Positions 43,849-53,469 of a DNA stretch of 64,000 nucleotides are shown here, piece by piece. The stretch is taken from NCBI GenBank assembly GCA_013151415.1, contig JAADII010000025.1, positions 1 to 64,000 of the forward strand, written 5' to 3'. Source of the DNA: Chloroflexota bacterium. Its GTDB lineage: Bacteria; Chloroflexota; Anaerolineae; J102. Under the pieces are notes generated by a model. The model did no database searches. It was not told where the DNA came from and worked only from the letters and a program-made list of their open reading frames with translations. Made by a program: the position numbers and the translations under genes. Positions within the stretch are counted from its first letter, which is position 1, and every line of letters begins with the position of its first letter.

Positions 43849-44835
43849 ATGAATTACTTGATCACGGGCGGCGCCGGGTTCATCGGGCATCATCTGGCCA
43901 ATCGCCTGGCCGCGATGGGACATCATGTTCGCGTTATCGATGACCTGAGCGCCGGCGATCCCTCGATGTTGGATGAACGCGTGCTGTTTACGCGCGGCGA
44001 TGTGCTCGATTCCCCCAAACTGTGGACGCTGCTCCACGATATCGATTGTGTTTATCACCTGGCCGCCAAGGTCTCATTGCCACAGTCGATTCTCTACCCG
44101 CGCGACTACAACCATGTCAATGTGGGCGGCACAGTGACGCTCATGGAAGCCATGCGCTCGGTGGGCGTGTCGCGTATTGTGCTGGCCTCGTCCGCGACCA
44201 TTTATGGCGACCAAAAACGCCAGCCTGTGGACGAAGACGCGGCGCCGCAATTGCTCACGCCCTACGCGGTGAGCAAGTTCGCTGCCGAACATTACGTGTT
44301 CACTTTGGGCGTGCATTACGGCATCGAGACCGTGGCGTTGCGGATCTTCAACGCCTATGGCCCCGGCCAAAGCCTGCCCCCGGCCTACCCCCCAGTGGTG
44401 CCTCAAGTTATCAACCAGGTGCTCAGCGGTGGCACGGTGGTGCTTTATGGCAGCGGCAAGCAAACGCGCGATTATGTCTATATCGACGATGTGGTGGATG
44501 CGCTGATTGCCGCAGGCGAACGACAACACATCGATCACGAAGTGATTAATGTAGGATCGGGCGTCGAAACCAGCGTGGAGCAATTGGTCCAAGAGATCGA
44601 GCGTGTGACGCATCGCACTGCGCATGTGCTTCGCAACGAACAGCAGAGCGGCGGCGTGGCCCGCTTACAAGCCGACCTGGAAAAAGCGAGCGCGTTGCTC
44701 GATTATGAACCCAAAGTTTCGTTGCAAGAGGGCCTGCGCCGCACCGTCGAACTGGACCCTCGCTTCAACCGGTTCCTCAATGCTTCTCGGCGTCGAGATG
44801 GAGAGAGCGGCAGAACGCCTTTATCGGTCGCATAA
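43849..44835 (+). CDS. NAD-dependent epimerase/dehydratase (extended SDR)
   Basis: MNYLITGGAGFIGHHLANRL; YAVSKFAAEHY. Confidence 0.93.
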   Translation: MNYLITGGAGFIGHHLANRLAAMGHHVRVIDDLSAGDPSMLDERVLFTRGDVLDSPKLWTLLHDIDCVYHLAAKVSLPQSILYPRDYNHVNVGGTVTLMEAMRSVGVSRIVLASSATIYGDQKRQPVDEDAAPQLLTPYAVSKFAAEHYVFTLGVHYGIETVALRIFNAYGPGQSLPPAYPPVVPQVINQVLSGGTVVLYGSGKQTRDYVYIDDVVDALIAAGERQHIDHEVINVGSGVETSVEQLVQEIERVTHRTAHVLRNEQQSGGVARLQADLEKASALLDYEPKVSLQEGLRRTVELDPRFNRFLNASRRRDGESGRTPLSVA

Positions 44836-45004
44836 GTCACAAAAGAATTTCAGAACCTGACCGATAGGACTCCATCTTGCGATTCTCAGCGCGGTCGCTT
44901 ACACTTTCTGGTGGATGCATCTTCATGGATCGGATGAACTGAGCGACATTTTCTCTCCGATCCAATTTCCAGGCGTCCATATCAGGATAGGAGGAATGTC
45001 GCCT

Positions 45005-45274
45005 ATGTCCGAGAAAGCAATTGTTAAGGAAATCCGCATTCCCGTTGCGGATTGGAAGGCATTAGAAGCCCGAAGCGCCGACACCCACGTTCCCACAGAG
45101 GAGTTGATACGTGAAGCGTTGCGGCGATTCTTGGCCGAGCAGGATAGGATTACGCGAGCGAGACGCGCTCTACGTAAAAGCTCGGGCATTTGGCGCGATA
45201 GAGACGATCTCCAGCAAACCAGTGTCGAATTAGTCAATAGTCTTCGAGAAGAGTGGGATGAACGAGCGCAATGA
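45005..45274 (+). CDS. vapB: Ribbon-helix-helix/VapB-like antitoxin
   Basis: MSEKAIVKEIRIPVADWKALEARSADTHVPTEELIREALRRFLAEQ; overlaps the PIN gene. Confidence 0.75.
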   Translation: MSEKAIVKEIRIPVADWKALEARSADTHVPTEELIREALRRFLAEQDRITRARRALRKSSGIWRDRDDLQQTSVELVNSLREEWDERAQ

Positions 45275-45665
45275 CCGAGCACTGTCCAACTTTCTTCTGG
45301 ACTCTGACATTATCATAGACCATCTTCGCGGTCATCAGCCGGCAACGGACTTTCTCGACGCCCTGTTACTTGATGGTGCTGTGGTGTATTTCTCCGTCAT
45401 TAGTGAGGCCGAGATATACTCCAATGTCCGGCCGGGCGAAGAGCCTCGCATATCTGCTCTTTTTGCTTCGTTGACCAGGGTTGCTCTCAACGGTGAGACG
45501 GCCAGAAAGGGTGGTCAGTACCGCCAAACCTATCGACGGAGTCATGGATTGCGTTTACCAGATGCATTGATTGCTGCAACGGCATTTACCAAAGAGGCAG
45601 TCTTGGTCACTCGAAACATCCGACATTTTCCCATGACCGACATCCAAGTGCTGGCTCCATATTAA
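45258..45665 (+). CDS. vapC: PIN-domain toxin (VapC)
   Basis: FLLDSDIIIDHLRG...ISEAEIYSNVRPGE...LRLPDALIAATAF...VTRNIRHF. Confidence 0.92.
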   Translation: MNERNDRALSNFLLDSDIIIDHLRGHQPATDFLDALLLDGAVVYFSVISEAEIYSNVRPGEEPRISALFASLTRVALNGETARKGGQYRQTYRRSHGLRLPDALIAATAFTKEAVLVTRNIRHFPMTDIQVLAPY

Positions 45666-45710
45666 CTGCCATACTTGCCAAATCTGGCTTCAGCGAGGAG
45701 GCCCCTGACC

Positions 45711-47102
45711 ATGACGACCACACCCCCGCAGGGCATGTTGACCCTGGATGAGCTGAGCTTGATGGTGGATTCTGGGGAAATCGAGACCGTGGTGGCCGCA
45801 TTTCCCGACCTTTATGGCCGCTTGATGGGCAAACGCATTACCGGCAAGTTTTTCATCGACCACACCGCCCGCAAAGGCATGCACGCCTGCGATTATCTCT
45901 TCACCGTGGATATGGAGATGGAGCCTGTGCCCGGTTACGCGTTCGCGAATTGGGAATTGGGCTACGGCGATGTGCATCTCATCCCCGATCTGAACACCCT
46001 CCGCCGCGCGACCTGGCTGGATAAGACGGCCTTTGTGCTGTGCGATGTGCACGACGAAAGAGACGAGACGCCCGTGGCCATCGCGCCGCGCAATATCCTC
46101 AAACGCCAGATGGCCGCGGCCGCGGCGATGGGCTATGTGGCGCAGGGGAGCTCCGAGCTGGAGTATTACATCTTCGACGAAAGTTATGAGAGCGCGCGAC
46201 AGGCGCATTATCAGGATTTGAAAACCTACGGCGCGTATATCGAGGATTATCACATCCTCCAGGGACGCCGCGAGGAAGTGCTGCACGCGACCGTGCGCCG
46301 ACATCTCGACCACAGCGGCGTGCCGGTGGAGTTCAGCAAGGGCGAATGGGGGCCGGGTCAGCATGAGCTGAACATCCGCTACGCGGATCTGCTGACCATG
46401 GCCGACCGACACATCATTTACAAACAGTGTTTCAAGGATGTGGCCGATGATCTGGGCCTGGCCGTGACGTTCATGGCCAAGTACGATGCTTCACTGGCCG
46501 GGTCCAGTTGCCACATGCACGTGAGCTTGTGGGACGCGGCCGGAGAGAGAAACCTGTTCGCGGGCGAGGAGAAGTTTGGGCCGGTGCACTGTTCGAAGAC
46601 GTTCCGCCGGTTTTTGGGCGGGTGGATGGCCCACGCCCGCGAATTGATGGTGTTCTATGCGCCCACCGTGAATTCCTACAAGCGCTATCAGGCCGGGTCT
46701 TGGGCGCCCACGAGCCTGGCCTGGAGCTACGACAATCGCACGGCCGGGTTCCGCGTGGTGGGGCATGGGCAATCTCTGCGCATCGAGTCGCGCATCGCCG
46801 GCGCGGATGTGAACCCCTATCTGGCCTACGCGGCCATTCTCGCTTCAGGGCTGGACGGCATCCGCAATGGCATCGAGCCGCCGCCGGCTTTCGAGGGCGA
46901 TGTATACGCCGCGGCCGATTTACCGCATGTGCCCCGCACTCTGCACGAAGCCATCGCCGAGTTCGAGCGCAGCGAGTTCGCACGCGCGGCCTTTGGCGAC
47001 GAGGTTGTGGAGCATTATCTGCACTTTTTCAAGACCGAGCAGGCCGCGTTCGACCGCGCGGTCACCGACTGGGAGCGAAAGCGGTATTTTGAACAGATAT
47101 AA
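45711..47102 (+). CDS. Glutamine synthetase family protein
   Basis: ELEYYIFDESYE, EWGPGQHELNIRY, FMAKYDASLAGSSCHMHVSLWD, APTVNSYKRYQAGSWAP. Confidence 0.93.
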   Translation: MTTTPPQGMLTLDELSLMVDSGEIETVVAAFPDLYGRLMGKRITGKFFIDHTARKGMHACDYLFTVDMEMEPVPGYAFANWELGYGDVHLIPDLNTLRRATWLDKTAFVLCDVHDERDETPVAIAPRNILKRQMAAAAAMGYVAQGSSELEYYIFDESYESARQAHYQDLKTYGAYIEDYHILQGRREEVLHATVRRHLDHSGVPVEFSKGEWGPGQHELNIRYADLLTMADRHIIYKQCFKDVADDLGLAVTFMAKYDASLAGSSCHMHVSLWDAAGERNLFAGEEKFGPVHCSKTFRRFLGGWMAHARELMVFYAPTVNSYKRYQAGSWAPTSLAWSYDNRTAGFRVVGHGQSLRIESRIAGADVNPYLAYAAILASGLDGIRNGIEPPPAFEGDVYAAADLPHVPRTLHEAIAEFERSEFARAAFGDEVVEHYLHFFKTEQAAFDRAVTDWERKRYFEQI

Positions 47103-47139
47103 GCTTATTTCACCCAAATCTTTGCTCGTGGAGATAACC

Positions 47140-47376
47140 ATGTCATTGACCAAAAGTGATTTGACCTCATATCAAAAACGTTGGCGCGCGGTCGCCGATG
47201 TCGAGACCGCAGAAAGACGCAGCACTTCCATGACGCAACGATGGGAAAAGTTGAACGCCCTTGTGCGCATGGCCGCAGGGCTCAATCTTCGACCAACGAC
47301 CGACGACGAGCAAATGGCGTGGATGCGTTGGAACGTGTTGCGAAGACGCTACTTGGAAGAAAAACAGAGGAAATGA
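47140..47376 (+). CDS. Small protein upstream of nucleotidyltransferase (TA-like partner candidate)
   Basis: 78 aa MSLTKSDLTSYQKRWRAVADVETAERRSTSMTQRWEKLNALVRMAAGL; stop lies 1 nt before the next ATG. Confidence 0.6.
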   Translation: MSLTKSDLTSYQKRWRAVADVETAERRSTSMTQRWEKLNALVRMAAGLNLRPTTDDEQMAWMRWNVLRRRYLEEKQRK

Positions 47377-47377
47377 G

Positions 47378-47959
47378 ATGCAATCTTCGACTACATTAGA
47401 ACCTCTATTGGAGCCGATCCGTGCACTTCAAAATTTAATCAAGGCATTCAATGATCAAGGAATAATAATTGGCGGCGTCGCGGCAAGTATTCTTGGACAA
47501 CCTCGCCTCACAGCCGATGTTGATGCAATGCTGTTGTTGTCCATTGATGCTCTTCCACAACTCCTCGAAGTGGCGGAAAAGGAGGGACTGAAACCGCGAT
47601 TGCCTGATGCCGTAGATTTCGCACGTCGCCATCGTGTTGTACTTCTTCGTCACGACGAAAGTGGCGTCGATATCGATATTTCTCTTGGTTTGTTACCTTT
47701 CGAGGTCGAAGCCGTCGAGCATAGCCAAGAGCACGAGGTGAGTTCACTTCGTCTTCGTTTACCAACACCGGAGGATCTGATCATTCTTAAAGCCGTTGCT
47801 CATCGTCCCAAGGACATGCTTGATATTCAATCGATCGCAGCCGTTCAAGATAACCTGGATGTGGAGCGTATCTATTATTGGGTTCGCCAATTTGCCCAGT
47901 TGTTAGAAGCTCCAGAATTGTTGACAGACTTGGAAGAAATCATACCCAGCGGTTCGTGA
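47378..47959 (+). CDS. AbiEii-like/DUF6036-type nucleotidyltransferase
   Basis: IIIGGVAASILGQPRLTADVDAMLLL; TPEDLIILKAVAHRPKDMLDIQ. Confidence 0.75.
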   Translation: MQSSTTLEPLLEPIRALQNLIKAFNDQGIIIGGVAASILGQPRLTADVDAMLLLSIDALPQLLEVAEKEGLKPRLPDAVDFARRHRVVLLRHDESGVDIDISLGLLPFEVEAVEHSQEHEVSSLRLRLPTPEDLIILKAVAHRPKDMLDIQSIAAVQDNLDVERIYYWVRQFAQLLEAPELLTDLEEIIPSGS

Positions 47960-48028
47960 GTTCAATACTTCCCATTCCCTAATATTATATCTGCATTCTC
48001 CCTCCAACATTCTTTCAGGAGTTCTCTC

Positions 48029-48802
48029 ATGCGATTACAGGATAAAGTCGCCCTCATCACCGGCGCGGGTAGCGGCATCGGCCGCGAAAGCGCGCTGTTG
48101 TTCGCTCAGGAAGGCGCGAGCATCGTGGTAGTGGACATCAATGACGAGGCCGGCGAAGAAACCGTGGCCATGATCCGCGAGCAAGGCGGTCAGGCCATCT
48201 ATGTGCACGCCGATGTCTCGAAGGCTGCGGACTGCGAAGGCATGGTGCAGGCGGCCGAGGACGCGTTCGGCAAGCTGAACGTGCTCTTCAACAACGCCGG
48301 CATCATGCACAGCCAGGACGGCGACGCGGTGAGCACGTCCGAAGAGGTGTGGGACCTGACCATGAACATCAACGCCAAAGGCGTGTTTCTGGGCTGCAAA
48401 TACGGCATTCCGGCCCTGCGTCGCGCGGGCGGCGGCTCGGTGATCAACACGGCCTCGTTTGTGGCGGTGATGGGAGCGGCCACGCCGCAAGTGGCCTACA
48501 CCGCGAGCAAGGGCGCGGTGCTTTCCATGACCCGCGAGCTGGCCGTGGTGCACGCGCGCGAAAACATCCGCGTGAACGCGCTTTGTCCCGGCCCCTTGCA
48601 CACCGAATTGCTGATGAAGTTTCTCAACACCGAAGCAAAACGCCAGCGACGGTTGGTGCACATCCCCATGGGCCGTTTTGGGCTGGCCAAAGAGATGGCC
48701 CAGGCCGCGCTTTTCCTCGCCTCGGACGAGTCATCTTTCATGACCGGCGCCACTTTCCTGGTGGATGGCGGCATCACCGCGGCTTATGTGACGCCTGAGT
48801 AA
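48029..48802 (+). CDS. SDR family oxidoreductase
   Basis: LITGAGSGIGRESALLFAQEGA, NNAGI, YTASKGAV, MTGATFLVDGG. Confidence 0.95.
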   Translation: MRLQDKVALITGAGSGIGRESALLFAQEGASIVVVDINDEAGEETVAMIREQGGQAIYVHADVSKAADCEGMVQAAEDAFGKLNVLFNNAGIMHSQDGDAVSTSEEVWDLTMNINAKGVFLGCKYGIPALRRAGGGSVINTASFVAVMGAATPQVAYTASKGAVLSMTRELAVVHARENIRVNALCPGPLHTELLMKFLNTEAKRQRRLVHIPMGRFGLAKEMAQAALFLASDESSFMTGATFLVDGGITAAYVTPE

Positions 48803-48850
48803 ACGACACTCCCCACATTACCATCCAAATCCCAACAAGGAGGCATACCT

Positions 48851-51052
48851 ATGGCAATCAGCATACAACCGGTTGTGCCGGTGGAGGAAATGAAGGCCGC
48901 GCATCGCGTGCTGGCCGAGTATGACTATGAACTGAGACCGGTGGAGCGTGGATACGCCAACCGCACCCTTTATATCAATCTCGAGGATAACACCATCCGC
49001 GAAAAGCCCGTCACCCAGGAGATGAAAGACATCTTCACGGGCGGCCGCGGGTTCGCGCTGTGGCTGTTGTGGAACGCGGTCAGGGATGACACGAAGTGGG
49101 ATGACCCCGAAAACGAGATCGTCATCGCCAACGGCCCCATCAGCGGCACCACGGCTTATCCCGGCCTGGGCAAGTCTACGGTGGTCACCATTTCGCCCCT
49201 CACCGATCTGGCCAACGATAGCAACGGCGGCGGGTATTTCGGCCCCTATCTCAAATTCTCGGGGTTCGACGCGCTGGAGATCCAGGGCAAGGCCGAGAAC
49301 GATGTGATCATCTTCATCGACGGCGACGCGGGCCGCGTGACCATCGAGGAAGCGCCGTTGGAGCACATCGACAGTCATCTCCTGGCCGACCATCTCACCG
49401 AAATGTATTCCGACGGCACGACCCGCGGCAAGATGGGCATTTCGGTGGTGTCCGCGGGCCAGGCCGCCGACTACATCCCCTACGCGGGCCTGAATCTGAG
49501 CTGGTACGATGTGCGGCGTCAGCATGTGCGCATGAAGCAGGCCGCGCGCGGAGGCGGCGGTCGCGTGTTCCGCGATAAGAAGATCAAGGCCATTGTGGTG
49601 AAGTTCAGCGGTCTAAAGGGCAACCTCAACAACCCCGCGGACATGAGTCTGATCAAAAAGGCCGGGACGCGCATCAACCGCGAGATCGCGCTTTACGACG
49701 ATCAACAAAATCAGATGCGCAAGGTGGGCACCGCTCACCTGGTGGACATCATGGATCACTTCGATCTCTTGCCGGTGCACAATTTCCGCTATGGCGCGCA
49801 CCCCGAATCGCATAAGATCGACGGCGAGGTGTGGAAGAAGCTCTTTACGCAAGGCGTGCCCGACGGCTGCTGGGCCGGTTGTCAGCTTTCCTGTTCGCAT
49901 GGCGTGGATCATTTTCATCTGCGCACCGGGCCTTATGCAGGCGAGGTGGTGTTGGTGGACGGCCCCGAGTACGAGACCGCGGCCGGGCTGGGCGCGAACA
50001 TCGGCGTGTTCGACCCTATCGCGGTGCTGGAGATGAATTTCTACGCCGACACTTACGGCATCGACACCATTTCCCTGGCCAATTCCATCGCTTTTGCCAT
50101 GGAATGCTATCAGGAAGGCATTCTCAACCAGGAGCGCACGGGCGGACTGGACCTGACCTGGGGCAACGCGGAGGCCGCGCTCGAGCTCATTCACCAAATG
50201 GCCCGCGGGGAAGGTTTCGGCATGATCGTGGGTCGGGGCGTGCGCTTTATGAAGAAGTATTTTGCGGAAGAATATGGCGCGGACCCCGCTTTCCTGCACG
50301 ACATCGGCATGGAAGTGAAGGGCATGGAGATTTCGGAATACGTGACCAAGGAGTCGTTGGCCCAGCAAGGTGGTTATGGCATGGCCTTGAAGGGTGGTCA
50401 GCACGACGAAGCCTGGCTCATTTTCATGGATCAGGTGAACAAGCAGTTGCCCACTTTCGAGATCAAGGCCGAGGCGCTGCATTATTTCCCCATGTGGCGC
50501 ACGTGGTTTAGTCTGCATGGGCTGTGCAAGTTGCCCTGGAACGACATCCTCCCGCCCGATAATGAGGAGACCGACGAACCGGCCAAGGTTCCAGAACACG
50601 TGGAAAACTACACCTGGCTCTATGAGGGCACGACCGGCAAACCGGCCACGGCCGATGATCTGGTGCTGCAATCGGAGCGGGTCTACAATTTCCAGCGCGT
50701 GTTCAGCCTGCGCCGCGGTTACGGCACGCGCGAGCACGATTATCCGCCCTATCGCGCGGTGGGGCCGGTGACCGTGGATGAGTACGAGTCGCGGGCCGAG
50801 CGGTATGATCAACAGCTTCGCGATCTGGTGGGCGTCGATCCCGAAGGCCTGAGCACCGAGGAGAAGATGGCCCACTTGCGCCGCTATCGCGAGGACCAAT
50901 ACGAGCGCCTGATGGACGCGGTGTACGAGCGCCGCGGCTGGGACCGCCACGGCATCCCCACGCTGGAAACGCTCAAACGGCTGGGTATCGATTTCCCCGA
51001 TGTGGTGGCCGTGGTCGAAAGCCGCCGCGCAGAGATGGAAGCGGAGGTATGA
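48851..51052 (+). CDS. Aldehyde ferredoxin oxidoreductase family protein (long form, 733 aa)
   Basis: FTGGRGFALWLLWNAV, NGPISGTTAYPGLGKSTVVTISPLT, MKQAARGGGGRVFRDKKIKAIVV, CWAGCQLSCSHGV. Confidence 0.93.
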   Translation: MAISIQPVVPVEEMKAAHRVLAEYDYELRPVERGYANRTLYINLEDNTIREKPVTQEMKDIFTGGRGFALWLLWNAVRDDTKWDDPENEIVIANGPISGTTAYPGLGKSTVVTISPLTDLANDSNGGGYFGPYLKFSGFDALEIQGKAENDVIIFIDGDAGRVTIEEAPLEHIDSHLLADHLTEMYSDGTTRGKMGISVVSAGQAADYIPYAGLNLSWYDVRRQHVRMKQAARGGGGRVFRDKKIKAIVVKFSGLKGNLNNPADMSLIKKAGTRINREIALYDDQQNQMRKVGTAHLVDIMDHFDLLPVHNFRYGAHPESHKIDGEVWKKLFTQGVPDGCWAGCQLSCSHGVDHFHLRTGPYAGEVVLVDGPEYETAAGLGANIGVFDPIAVLEMNFYADTYGIDTISLANSIAFAMECYQEGILNQERTGGLDLTWGNAEAALELIHQMARGEGFGMIVGRGVRFMKKYFAEEYGADPAFLHDIGMEVKGMEISEYVTKESLAQQGGYGMALKGGQHDEAWLIFMDQVNKQLPTFEIKAEALHYFPMWRTWFSLHGLCKLPWNDILPPDNEETDEPAKVPEHVENYTWLYEGTTGKPATADDLVLQSERVYNFQRVFSLRRGYGTREHDYPPYRAVGPVTVDEYESRAERYDQQLRDLVGVDPEGLSTEEKMAHLRRYREDQYERLMDAVYERRGWDRHGIPTLETLKRLGIDFPDVVAVVESRRAEMEAEV

Positions 51053-51066
51053 GCCTGGTAATTGGG

Positions 51067-51111
51067 AAATAAAGGTCCGGAGCCGCGCCTCGCGGTTCCG
51101 GACCCTTATTT
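51067..51111. terminator. Strong hairpin terminator after AOR-family gene
   Basis: AAATAAAGGTCCGGAGCCGCG/CGCGGTTCCGGACCCTTATTT. Confidence 0.88.
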
Positions 51112-51380
51112 GTTGGGAGTCGGGAGCGCTGCAATATTAAGATGAAGAGGCGATTGCTGATGCCCGTCAGGTCATTTTTTGGGGATTTACGCGTGGTGAA
51201 AATGCAAATATCCGTCTACCCGTTCCAAGTCATGCACCGACGCGCTCTATGCATTCCATTCCCACTTTGAAGCGCCTCCCGATATCCGCCGTTATTGTCC
51301 CGCTACGTATCATGCTATAATAATTTCCCTTTTGTGTTCTCTCTTGCCTGCTTGGCATTTGCTTGTTTTGCGTTTATTCC

Positions 51381-52682
51381 ATGGCTTCTCCTTCCTGGCG
51401 CGGTTTCACCACTTCATGGCATTCGGTCGATCTTTCATTGGACGAATGCATCAAATGCAATATTTGCGTGAGCTATTGCCCCGTGGCCGAGGTGACCGAC
51501 CTCTTCCCTGGCCCCAAATACGCGGGGCCGCAGGCGCAACGCTTTCGCGAAAACGGCCAGCCCCATTCGCCCGATGATTCGGTGGATTATTGCTCCGGCT
51601 GTCGCGTATGCAATGAGGTCTGTCCTCATGGCGTGAAGATCGCGGAGATGAACGCTCGCGCCCGCGCCCAGATCGTCGCGGATCGGGGCATGCCCCTGCG
51701 CAACCGTTTATTGGGCCGCAACGAGCTGCTGGGCAAGGTGGGAAGCCTCGCGCCGCGGCTGGCCAATTTCGGTCTGCACAACCCCCTCAGCCGCGTCGCG
51801 GCCGAGAAGATCGTGGGCATTGCCCGCGAAGCGCCCTTGCCCCGCTGGAGCGCGGAGGGAACGTTTGGCGATTGGATGCAACGCACCGCGCACCAACGTC
51901 TCAAGTCCGAGAAAAAGGTCGTCTATTTTCACGGCTGCGCGACCATGTATTACGAGCCGTTCATCGGCCAGGCGACCGTGGCCGTGCTCGAGCATTTGGG
52001 CTATGAAGTCATCGTTCCGCCGCAGAATTGCTGCGGCCTGCCCTTGCTTAGCAACGGCGAGTTCGACGCCGCGGCCCGCTATCATGGCGGCAATATCTGG
52101 AAACTCGCCCCCTACGCGTACGCGGGCTACGACATCGTGGGAACCAGCACCAGTTGCACCCTGACCCTGAAAGAGGAAGCGCCCGAACTGCTGGACATGC
52201 ACGAGGAGGACGCGCAAACCCTGAAAATGGCCGTGTGGGACATCTTCGAGTGGCTGCGCGAGCGCCATGACGCGGGCGAACTCCCCACCGATTTTCAGCC
52301 CCTGAACATGGTGCTGCCCTATCATGCGCCCTGCCAATATCGCGCCCATCGCTTGGGCAAGCCCGCGCTCGACATCCTGCGTCTCATCCCCGGCCTGATC
52401 ACGCCCGAAAGCCATGCTCGTTGCTGCGGCATCGCCGGAACCTACGGCTACAAAGCCGAAAAATACGAGATCGCCATGTCGGTGGGCGAGGAGTTATTCG
52501 AGTTTGTGCGCGAAGAGGCCCGCTCGCACATCCAGGGCGTGCGCATGACGGCCTGCGACTCAGAAACCTGTCGCTGGCAACTGGAGCATGGAACCGATCT
52601 CCCCAGCCGCCACCCCATCGAAATCCTGGCCGCGGCTTATGGTCTCTACGACTTGTGGGAGCGGAGGTTGATTCTCTCTTGA
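51381..52682 (+). CDS. (Fe-S)-binding heterodisulfide reductase/GlpC-like protein
   Basis: DECIKCNICVSYCPVAEV, CSGCRVCNEVCPHGV, two CCG domains (QNCCGLPL; ARCCGIAGTYG). Confidence 0.92.
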   Translation: MASPSWRGFTTSWHSVDLSLDECIKCNICVSYCPVAEVTDLFPGPKYAGPQAQRFRENGQPHSPDDSVDYCSGCRVCNEVCPHGVKIAEMNARARAQIVADRGMPLRNRLLGRNELLGKVGSLAPRLANFGLHNPLSRVAAEKIVGIAREAPLPRWSAEGTFGDWMQRTAHQRLKSEKKVVYFHGCATMYYEPFIGQATVAVLEHLGYEVIVPPQNCCGLPLLSNGEFDAAARYHGGNIWKLAPYAYAGYDIVGTSTSCTLTLKEEAPELLDMHEEDAQTLKMAVWDIFEWLRERHDAGELPTDFQPLNMVLPYHAPCQYRAHRLGKPALDILRLIPGLITPESHARCCGIAGTYGYKAEKYEIAMSVGEELFEFVREEARSHIQGVRMTACDSETCRWQLEHGTDLPSRHPIEILAAAYGLYDLWERRLILS

Positions 52683-52775
52683 AAATGGAATCCAATGTAA
52701 AGTTTGAGAAAGGCGCTGGCTCCGTGGTACACTTTGAGAAGCGCGATGGCATTCATTCCCCACCCATCTTCAATT

Positions 52776-53072
52776 ATGAGCGTTCAGATCACCCTTGAAG
52801 CATCTCATAGAAAAAGCGTTCAGACCGTTACTCAGGCGTTGGAGAGTTACGAAGCGCGCCTGCAAGCGAGCATCCAACGCACGCGTCGTCGTTTGGCCGC
52901 GTTCGAGGAACGTTACGGGATATCGACAAGCCGTTTTCTAAAGGAGATGACAGCCGAAGATCTGGCCGGTGGCGATATGGAGTATGTCGAATGGGCGGGC
53001 GAGGCCAAGCTTTTGCACGGATTGGAGAACGAACTGCGGGAACTAAGAGATGTCCGCGTCCAACTTTCCTGA
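52776..53072 (+). CDS. Coiled-coil small protein, candidate antitoxin for DUF6516/TumE-like partner
   Basis: 98 aa; overlaps the DUF6516 gene start by 23 nt. Confidence 0.65.
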   Translation: MSVQITLEASHRKSVQTVTQALESYEARLQASIQRTRRRLAAFEERYGISTSRFLKEMTAEDLAGGDMEYVEWAGEAKLLHGLENELRELRDVRVQLS

Positions 53073-53433
53073 ATACGCCCATATTCTGTCTGAAGCCATT
53101 GAAAGTCTTCTGGCCGGCGGCGAGGTGACGCTTGTTCGTTTGGAGATCGATCAACGATCGATGCGCTTTGGCTATATCGCGGGAGTCCTGCAGTTTGAAG
53201 ATGACTCGACGCTTCATTTCCGCGAGTTTATAGATGCGGCGCTTCCTGAACCACGCGTCATGTATGCTTACCATTATCAGGATGCCGAAAACGTTATGAT
53301 CTTTCGCTATGACAATGCGCCTCACAAACCGGCGCTACCGCGTCTCGAGCACAAACATACGCCAACAGGCGTAGTCATGATAGCAGCTCCGCAATTACTG
53401 GAAGTCATTGACGAAATATTGCAAATGGACTAA
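53050..53433 (+). CDS. DUF6516/TumE-like toxin
   Basis: FEDDSTLHFREFIDAALPEPRVMYAYHYQDAENVMIFRYDNAPHKPALPRLEHKHTP. Confidence 0.85.
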   Translation: MSASNFPEYAHILSEAIESLLAGGEVTLVRLEIDQRSMRFGYIAGVLQFEDDSTLHFREFIDAALPEPRVMYAYHYQDAENVMIFRYDNAPHKPALPRLEHKHTPTGVVMIAAPQLLEVIDEILQMD

Positions 53434-53469
53434 ATGATTTATTTCAAAATCTTCTCATCCAAAAATCCC

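Noticed and set aside
49613-50950. 445-aa minus-strand ORF antisense to the AOR-family gene
   Set aside because: Same codon-bias artefact; sense gene has clear family motifs.
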